Shown one piece after another: positions 59,600 through 64,000 of a stretch of 64,000 nucleotides of DNA; within the stretch, counting starts at the first letter, position 1, and the number at the start of each line of letters is the position of its first letter. Under the pieces are notes generated by a model, which worked only from the letters and a program-made list of their open reading frames with translations, was not told the origin of the DNA and ran no database searches. This DNA is from Thermoleophilales bacterium (GTDB lineage Bacteria; Actinomycetota; Thermoleophilia; Solirubrobacterales; 70-9): the NCBI GenBank assembly GCA_020636895.1, contig JACJWZ010000001.1, forward strand, positions 558,001 to 622,000, written 5' to 3'. The translations under genes were made by a program, and so were the position numbers.

Positions 59600-60430
59600 T
59601 TGGGTCCATGCGCGTCGGGATGTCTCGACCCAGCGTCCGACCCCTTCTTCGGCGCAACGGGCGTGGTGGTGGGTCCGGGAGGGAGCGACATCTACACCAC
59701 GTCCTTCGACGTGGCGGCGGTGAGCCGGCTCAGCCGCCGGCCGGATGGCGCGCTGCCGCTGGAGAGCTGCCTCTCCGACGATGGCAACTTCGGCTGCGCG
59801 TCCACTCCCGGCGCGGTGCTCGAAGGCGCTGCGGGGCTGGCGCTCGACCCAGAGGGGAAGGATCTATACGTAGCGTCGCTCTCGAGCGGCTCGCTGACCC
59901 AGCTACGGCGCCGGAAGGACGGCTCGCTGCGCTTCGCGGGCTGCGTGGCGGGGCTCGGCGCGAACGGCTGCAAGAAGCTCCCGGTCGACTCCCTGCTGGG
60001 GGCGAGCGGCGTCGCCGTCAGCTCCGACGGAAAGCTCGTCGTCGTCGCCTCACAGGCGGGGACGGTGACGAGCTTCAAGCGCAACGCCAAGAGCGGCAAG
60101 GTGAAGTTCAAGTCGTGCTTCGGCGACGACGGCAAGGGGGGCTGTGACGCGCCGAAGGCCGATTCGATCGACCAGGCGACGAGCGTGGTGCTGAAGGGCA
60201 ACGACGTCTACGTCGCCTCCCAGGGAAGCGACTCGCTCACCCGCATGGCGCTCGGCGACAGAGGGAAGCTCGAATGGGTCTCGTGCGTGGCGCCGAAGGT
60301 GAGGAAGTGCGGGAAGGTTCCGGCCGGTGCGCTCGATGGTGCCTACGCCGTGGCGCTGCGCGGCAAAAACCTCTACGTGGGCGCTTCCCAGAGCGGCGCG
60401 CTCTCGATGTTCAAGCTGCCCCGAAAGTAG
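59600..60430 (+). CDS. Beta-propeller repeat protein, probably 5'-truncated
   Basis: From TTG 59600 the frame gives 276 residues with five propeller-type repeats of about 50 residues. Each repeat reads like GAxGVAVSSDGKxVVVAS...VTSFKR...GC (for example GAAGLALDPEGKDLYVASLSSGSLTQLRRR and GAYAVALRGKNLYVGASQSG). Each ends in a pair of Cys that probably forms disulfides. Such proteins are normally exported, but no signal peptide is readable upstream and the first repeat starts abruptly. It may be a remnant, or have a start I cannot see. Confidence 0.6.
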   Translation: MGPCASGCLDPASDPFFGATGVVVGPGGSDIYTTSFDVAAVSRLSRRPDGALPLESCLSDDGNFGCASTPGAVLEGAAGLALDPEGKDLYVASLSSGSLTQLRRRKDGSLRFAGCVAGLGANGCKKLPVDSLLGASGVAVSSDGKLVVVASQAGTVTSFKRNAKSGKVKFKSCFGDDGKGGCDAPKADSIDQATSVVLKGNDVYVASQGSDSLTRMALGDRGKLEWVSCVAPKVRKCGKVPAGALDGAYAVALRGKNLYVGASQSGALSMFKLPRK

Positions 60431-60503
60431 GGACTGGCGGGCCTCGCCGAGGCGCTCAGCCCCTCGGCCAGGAATGCCCCATGGCCGTTCCGGGTCGGCT
60501 CGG

Positions 60504-61223
60504 CTAGCGCGCCGAGCCGAAGATCCTCAGCATGAAGAGGAAGAGGTTGATGAAGTCGAGGTAGAGCGCGAGGGCCCCGAGGATCGAGGCCTTCTGCGCC
60601 GCCTCGCCGGAGATCCCGCTCTCGCCCATCTGCTTGATCTTCTGCATGTCGTAGGCGGTGAGGCCGCAGAAGACGAGGACGCCGGCGAACGTCACGAACC
60701 AGTAGAGCACCGAGTTGGCCCAGAAGATGTTGACGACTGAGCCGATGATGACGCCGATCAGGCCCATGAAGAGGATCGACCCGAGGCTCGAGAGGTCGCG
60801 CTTGGTCACGTATCCGTAGACCGCCATGCCGGCGAACATGCCGCCGGCCGTGGCGAACGAGGAGACGATCGAGACCGTCGTGTAGGCCTCGATGATGATC
60901 GAGAAGACGAAGCCGGTCACCGCCGCGTAGAGCGCGAACAGGAAGACGGCGACGGAGCCGGAGATCTTGTTGATCCCGGCGGAGATCGCGACCACGAGCC
61001 CGATCTGGACAGCGAACAGGCCTAGCCACGCCCAGGGGTGGTCGTTGACCCAGTCGAGCATGTTGCTGCTGGCGGCCACGTAGGCGGCGACGCCCGCGGT
61101 GATCGCCAGCCCGACGAACATCCAGCCGAAAACGCTCGTCAGGAACGACTGACGCGCCATCTGCACGTCTGCCGTGCCGAGGGCGGGGGTGGTCCCGAAC
61201 TGATCGCCGAACTGGTCGCTCAT
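60504..61223 (-). CDS. Bax inhibitor-1 / YccA family membrane protein
   Basis: A 239-residue protein with seven helices. The family signature begins FLTSVFGWMFVGLAITAGVAAYVA, and the C-terminal YLDFINLFLFMLRIFGSAR is characteristic of the YccA/BI-1 group. Members act as pH-dependent calcium leak channels or FtsH modulators. AGGAGAGC lies 5-7 nt before the ATG. Convergent with the propeller gene (74 bp apart). Confidence 0.9.
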   Translation of the reverse strand: MSDQFGDQFGTTPALGTADVQMARQSFLTSVFGWMFVGLAITAGVAAYVAASSNMLDWVNDHPWAWLGLFAVQIGLVVAISAGINKISGSVAVFLFALYAAVTGFVFSIIIEAYTTVSIVSSFATAGGMFAGMAVYGYVTKRDLSSLGSILFMGLIGVIIGSVVNIFWANSVLYWFVTFAGVLVFCGLTAYDMQKIKQMGESGISGEAAQKASILGALALYLDFINLFLFMLRIFGSAR

Positions 61224-61339
61224 CTGCTCTCCTGCGTGGGTCGAAGGTTCCCGCTGAGGATACTCGGACGGCGGTCGTTCCCCTGTAACGAAGCGGTTTT
61301 CCCGTCCGCGACGGATGAGAACATGTGTTCGTGGAGGGG

Positions 61340-62053
61340 ATGGGACCGAATCAGAAGGGAGCGATGGCGGAGATCGCGATTGCGAACGAGGCCGCGCGCT
61401 TGGGATGCGGGATCTACTGGCCTCTGGTCGAGCACGGGCGCTGCGATCTGGTCTTGGAGATCAAAGGGCGCATGTTTCGGCTGCAATGCAAGTGGGCTGG
61501 AGTCAGGAACAACGTGGTCGAGGTGCGGCTGGCGACTTCGCGCTACACGCCTCGGAACGGCTACGTTCGTACCCAATATTCGGCAGCCGAGGTCGATGCG
61601 GTCGCTGTCTACTGCGGGGAGTTGGATCGGTACTTCCTGATTCCGATCCAGGAGGCTGATGGGCGGTCCGGATTCCACCTTCGGCTCGGTCCGCCTAGGA
61701 ACAACCAGCAGGTGGCGGTAAACTACGCGGCCGATTACGAGTTCCATGGGGCTGTAGTTCAGTTGGCTAGAACGTCTGGCTGGCAGTCAGAAGGTCGTCG
61801 GTTCGAATCCGACCAGCTCCACTCTCAACCCGAGGTCGTGGGCGCCGAAGAATTCGGCCTCCACGCTCCTCGCTACGTCCAGCGCGCGAAGGCCGGGGAG
61901 TCCTTCTTGATCACCCGCCGCGGCAAGCCGATGGCCGGGGTCGTCCCGCCCGATGCGCTCGGCGCGATACAAACCGCCGATGGTGCAGGCGAAGATGACG
62001 ATCTGGCACAACCCGCGTTGCTCGAAGAGCCGCCAGACGCTGAAGCTGCTTGA
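61340..62053 (+). CDS. PD-(D/E)XK endonuclease-like protein reading in frame through a tRNA-Ala gene into an antitoxin-like segment
   Basis: The frame is open from 61340 to 62053. The first 135 residues resemble the group I intron-associated PD-(D/E)XK nucleases: MGPNQKGAMAEIAIANEAARLG, GRCDLVLEIKGRMFRLQCKW (acidic and Q/K residues at the active-site position), YSAAEVDAVAVYCGELDRYFLIPI and LRLGPPRNNQ...YAADYEF. The next 25 residues (GAVVQLARTSGWQSEGRRFE) are a translated tRNA. Residues after that (VVGAEEFGLHAPRYVQRAKA, GESFLITRRGKPMAGVVPP) resemble a Phd/YefM antitoxin. ATG 61340 matches the usual nuclease start. GTG 61325 and 61331 also open. Confidence 0.75.
   Translation: MGPNQKGAMAEIAIANEAARLGCGIYWPLVEHGRCDLVLEIKGRMFRLQCKWAGVRNNVVEVRLATSRYTPRNGYVRTQYSAAEVDAVAVYCGELDRYFLIPIQEADGRSGFHLRLGPPRNNQQVAVNYAADYEFHGAVVQLARTSGWQSEGRRFESDQLHSQPEVVGAEEFGLHAPRYVQRAKAGESFLITRRGKPMAGVVPPDALGAIQTADGAGEDDDLAQPALLEEPPDAEAA
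61719..61724 (+). promoter_or_regulatory. Possible -10 of tRNA-Ala inside the nuclease gene
   Basis: TAAACT lies within the coding end of the nuclease-like frame, 23 nt before the tRNA 5' end, which would suit a short precursor. No clear -35 is seen. Confidence 0.35.
61748..61821 (+). tRNA. tRNA-Ala (GGC anticodon)
   Basis: The acceptor stem is GGGGCTG (61748-61754) with CAGCTCC (61814-61820) and contains the G3:U70 alanine identity pair. D stem GTTC/GAAC, anticodon stem TCTGG/TCAGA with loop CTGGCAG (GGC at 61782-61784), T stem GTCGG/CCGAC with loop TTCGAAT and discriminator A 61821 are all good. CCA is not encoded. Confidence 0.97.
61838..62053 (+). CDS. Phd/YefM antitoxin-like segment after the tRNA
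   Basis: The in-frame continuation of the nuclease frame past the tRNA can start at GTG 61838, giving 71 residues. VGAEEFGLHAPRYVQRAKAG and ESFLITRRGKPMAGVVPP follow the antitoxin pattern. The last 20 residues overlap the ArsC-like gene and are acidic/Pro-rich, so only the first 45 are persuasive. No adjacent toxin (PIN or RelE type) is visible. It could be the C-terminal half of the longer protein or a separate small gene. Confidence 0.5.
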   Translation: MGAEEFGLHAPRYVQRAKAGESFLITRRGKPMAGVVPPDALGAIQTADGAGEDDDLAQPALLEEPPDAEAA

Positions 62054-62345
62054 GGACGCGGGCGCCGAGCCCGTCGTGCGCCGCTACCTCGACGACCCAC
62101 CCACCGCGGCCGAGCTCGACGCAGTGCTCACAGCACTCGGCCTTGAGCCCTGGGATCTAGCCCGTATGGGTGAGCCGCGGGCGAAGGAGCTCGGCCTCGA
62201 GGAGATGGAGCACGACCGCGGTGCCTGGATCGATGCGATGGTCGCCGACCCGATCCTGATCGAGCGCCCCGTGGTCATCGCGGCCGACGGCAGGGCCGTC
62301 CTCGGCAGGCCTCCCGAGAACGTCGACGAGCTCCTCGGCGGCTGA
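61995..62345 (+). CDS. ArsC/Spx-family thiol protein (arsenate reductase-like)
   Basis: A 116-residue thioredoxin-fold protein. MTIWHNPRCSKSRQTLKLLED has the active-site Cys in the CxxS position. RRYLDDPPTAAELDAVLTALGLEP and later ERPVVIAADGRAVLGRPPENVDELL are typical of the ArsC family used for arsenate reduction or redox sensing. The ATG at 61995 matches the usual family start; the overlap with the antitoxin-like frame is 59 nt. It could act as a general oxidoreductase. Confidence 0.85.
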   Translation: MTIWHNPRCSKSRQTLKLLEDAGAEPVVRRYLDDPPTAAELDAVLTALGLEPWDLARMGEPRAKELGLEEMEHDRGAWIDAMVADPILIERPVVIAADGRAVLGRPPENVDELLGG

Positions 62346-62347
62346 CT

Positions 62348-62851
62348 TTGATCCGCACAGTCAGCCTGGTCACGTCAGCGGCCTTCGTGATCGCGGTTGC
62401 CCTCGTCGTCATCGATACCGACCGCTTCTGGCTGCCGGCACTGGCGCTGCTCTTCCTCGGCTTCACCTTCGGCACCCTCCTCGCCGCCCGCCGCCTCTAC
62501 ATCCGCGCCAGGCAGGTGGTGGCCGCGGCCCGCACGTTCGTCACCGGCGACGTCCGCCACGCTCGCATCGTCGAGGTCGGCGACCCCAGGGGCATATTCG
62601 CCCCCTCCGCCGAGACGATCCTCGAGGTCGAGGGCGACGGCGGGCACGTGCACCGCATCGACGTCGAGATGCCGGTGCCGTTCCCCGCAGCCTGGGCCTA
62701 CCGGCTCGGTCGCCGTTGGAACGTCCCGATCATCGGCCGCAAGCCACTCAGCGAGATGATGGCCGTCGAGCTCAGGCGGGAGGGCTTGAAGATGGATGTC
62801 GGCTGGCGCCCCTCTCCCGACGCGCCGGTCGTGGAGCACCGCCTGCGCTGA
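62348..62851 (+). CDS. Two-helix membrane protein, unknown function
   Basis: A 167-residue protein with two N-terminal helices (SLVTSAAFVIAVALVVI and FWLPALALLFLGFTFGTLLAA) and a soluble C-terminal domain. VEGDGGHVHRIDVEMPVPFP lies in that domain. TTG 62348 is 3 nt after the ArsC stop, so the two are an operon. The layout resembles DUF3592-like proteins but the match is weak. Confidence 0.68.
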   Translation: MIRTVSLVTSAAFVIAVALVVIDTDRFWLPALALLFLGFTFGTLLAARRLYIRARQVVAAARTFVTGDVRHARIVEVGDPRGIFAPSAETILEVEGDGGHVHRIDVEMPVPFPAAWAYRLGRRWNVPIIGRKPLSEMMAVELRREGLKMDVGWRPSPDAPVVEHRLR

Positions 62852-62866
62852 CGCACCCTCGGTGGG

Positions 62867-63616
62867 TCAGGGGTTGGTCGGGAACCAGGGATCGGTCTCC
62901 CAGGTCCGCTCCCCGAGCCTGAACTTCACCCAGTCGACGTACTCGGCGTTCTGCGCCGTGTACCACCGGCCCGACACCCACGCTCCGATCGATCCCCAGA
63001 GGTCGCCCGCCCTGTAGGTGCGGCCGTTCTCGGGCCGGACGTCGGGGTTGTTGAGCCAGGTCATCTTGCCGTCGTAGTAGGCGCGCATGATGCCGCCGTA
63101 GTAGTCCGCGTTGAATGCGGTCGAATCGCGGGTGAACGGAAGGCAGCAGTGGTAGGGACGGCGCACCTGGAAGATCCCGAAGGAGTCGCCGTTGTCGCCG
63201 AGCGTGCTCATCTCCCACCAGCTCTCGTGCACGGCTACGGCGCGCAGCACGTCCTCCGGCAGCCCCCACTTGTTCGCCGCCCACTCGATGATGTCGTCGG
63301 TCGATCCGGTGTACTGGCCGTCCACCCAGCGCTGGTAGGGCATGTAGCTGTTGGCGTGGAAGTAGGCGAGCTCGTCCCGGGTCGGCACCGTCGAGTTGGG
63401 CACCGCGTTCTCGGGCCGCAGCGTCTCGCGAGTCCGCTCCACGCAGCGAGCGGCCTTGCGGTCCGAGCGCGGACCCCAGCCGATCTTCCGCTGCAGCTTC
63501 GCCTTGCCGTCGCAGCGGCTCTTGCCGCCGCCCTTGGCGCCCGCGGCCGCGGCGGCCGGGAGCGTCGCGAGCAGCGCGAAGCAGAGCAGCGCGACGATCG
63601 AGGTCCGGCGTCCCAT
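62867..63616 (-). CDS. Secreted lysozyme/transglycosylase-like protein
   Basis: A 249-residue exported protein with a signal peptide (IVALLCFALLATLPAAAAAGA). The core GLPEDVLRAVAVHESWWEMST, DSFGIFQVRRPYHCCLPFT and ADYYGGIMRAYYDG resembles a lysozyme/SLT fold with a catalytic Glu after HES. GWGPRSDRKAARCVERTRETLR near the start may bind polysaccharide. It probably cuts peptidoglycan outside the cell. Convergent with the membrane-protein gene (15 bp gap). Confidence 0.8.
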   Translation of the reverse strand: MGRRTSIVALLCFALLATLPAAAAAGAKGGGKSRCDGKAKLQRKIGWGPRSDRKAARCVERTRETLRPENAVPNSTVPTRDELAYFHANSYMPYQRWVDGQYTGSTDDIIEWAANKWGLPEDVLRAVAVHESWWEMSTLGDNGDSFGIFQVRRPYHCCLPFTRDSTAFNADYYGGIMRAYYDGKMTWLNNPDVRPENGRTYRAGDLWGSIGAWVSGRWYTAQNAEYVDWVKFRLGERTWETDPWFPTNP

Positions 63617-63676
63617 CGACCCACCATCGGCACCAGCACGGCAGACCTTGACGGCCGGACCCTAGAGTCGGCGCGG

Positions 63677-64000
63677 TGGGAGCCCCGATCACACCGGCGC
63701 AGCTCCTGCGCCGCCGCCTCGCCGCCCAGCGCCTCTGCGCCGAGACGGCGGCGTCCTCGGCGCCGGAGGCCGCTGCGGCCGTCTGCGGGATCCAGGCCCA
63801 GGACGTGCGCGCCTCCCGCCTCGCCCTGCGCAGCCGCGTCCCCGGAATCGAGCGCGCGGACATCGAAGCCGACGAAGCTCTGGTCCGCACCTGGACGGTC
63901 CGCGGCACCGTCCATCTCATACCCGCCGCCGATCACGGTTGGTTGCACGCGCTCACCGGCGAGCGCAACCGCTCCTACTACGAGCGCCTGATCGAGCAGC
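63677..64000 (+). CDS. Winged-helix DNA-binding (HTH_42/YcaQ-type) protein, partial at right edge
   Basis: GTG 63677 opens a frame that runs off the right edge after 108 residues: GAPITPAQLLRRRLAAQRLC, then AAVCGIQAQDVRASRLALRS and RTWTVRGTVHLIPAADHGWL. These are landmarks of the HTH_42 family (YcaQ/AlkX-type glycosylases and relatives), though the family's role in actinobacteria is open. TAGAGT (63664-63669) lies 7 nt before the start with no Shine-Dalgarno. No function beyond the family is claimed. Confidence 0.82.

Overview
The window is very GC-rich, single-species bacterial chromosome with actinobacterial character. It has leaderless genes with TANNNT -10 boxes, many GTG/TTG starts, a WS/DGAT acyltransferase, an MreBCD-PBP2-RodA block and CGNR/ABATE, DUF2064 and DUF3089 proteins. 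The gene order tig-clpP-clpX-valS-folC-ndk-maf-mreBCD-mrdA-rodA-rng-rplU-rpmA-obgE-proBA-nadD-rsfS, together with a PD-(D/E)XK protein that reads straight into a tRNA, best fits class Thermoleophilia (Solirubrobacterales-like). That placement is inference from gene content, not from a marker search.

Region 1 to 31.7 kb is accessory or lifestyle DNA. It opens with the 5' part of an AAA_14/DUF4143-type ATPase preceded by four exact-period 23-bp repeats, then an aquaporin and tRNA-His. A five-gene minus-strand operon (2.6-7.0 kb) links a family 2 glycosyltransferase, a DUF2064 protein, a beta-propeller lipoprotein and a polytopic molybdopterin oxidoreductase. A GT-C-like membrane protein, a zinc-ribbon epimerase and a methyltransferase lie next to it, so it looks like an envelope glycan or redox locus. 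Next come lipid and signalling genes (WS/DGAT, tyrosine phosphatase), an MbnP/MbnH 'metallo-mystery' pair, a TetR-regulated molybdopterin oxidoreductase, a CGNR regulator with cupin, OsmC, a squalene/phytoene synthase homologue, a P450, a DUF3089 esterase-like protein, a membrane-anchored spermidine-synthase-like protein, CorA and an aldo/keto reductase.

Region 31.7 to 58.6 kb is the housekeeping core. It covers protein folding and proteolysis (trigger factor, ClpP, ClpX), ValRS, folate, nucleotide hygiene (Ndk, Maf), the elongasome (MreB, MreC, MreD, PBP2, RodA), RNase G/E, ribosomal L21 and L27, Obg, proline synthesis (ProB, ProA), NadD and RsfS. L21 carries a C-terminal helix-hairpin-helix domain resembling the RNA polymerase alpha-CTD. 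The gap before obgE holds three copies of a 45-nt palindromic element and a triple 30-bp tandem repeat.

Region 58.6 to 64 kb holds a DivIVA-like coiled-coil gene whose N-terminal signature lies upstream of any usable start (probable frameshift), a truncated-looking propeller protein, a Bax-inhibitor-1 family protein, and the most unusual locus. There a PD-(D/E)XK endonuclease-like gene stays open through a complete tRNA-Ala(GGC) gene and continues into a Phd/YefM antitoxin-like segment. An ArsC/Spx-family gene, a membrane protein, a secreted lysozyme-like protein and the start of a winged-helix HTH_42 protein finish the window.

Start-site signals fall into two classes. Many first genes have TANNNT 6-11 nt before the start codon and no Shine-Dalgarno. 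Others have a clear AGGAG and a leader. Downstream operon genes often start in 4-nt stop/start overlaps (ATGA, GTGA, TTGA).
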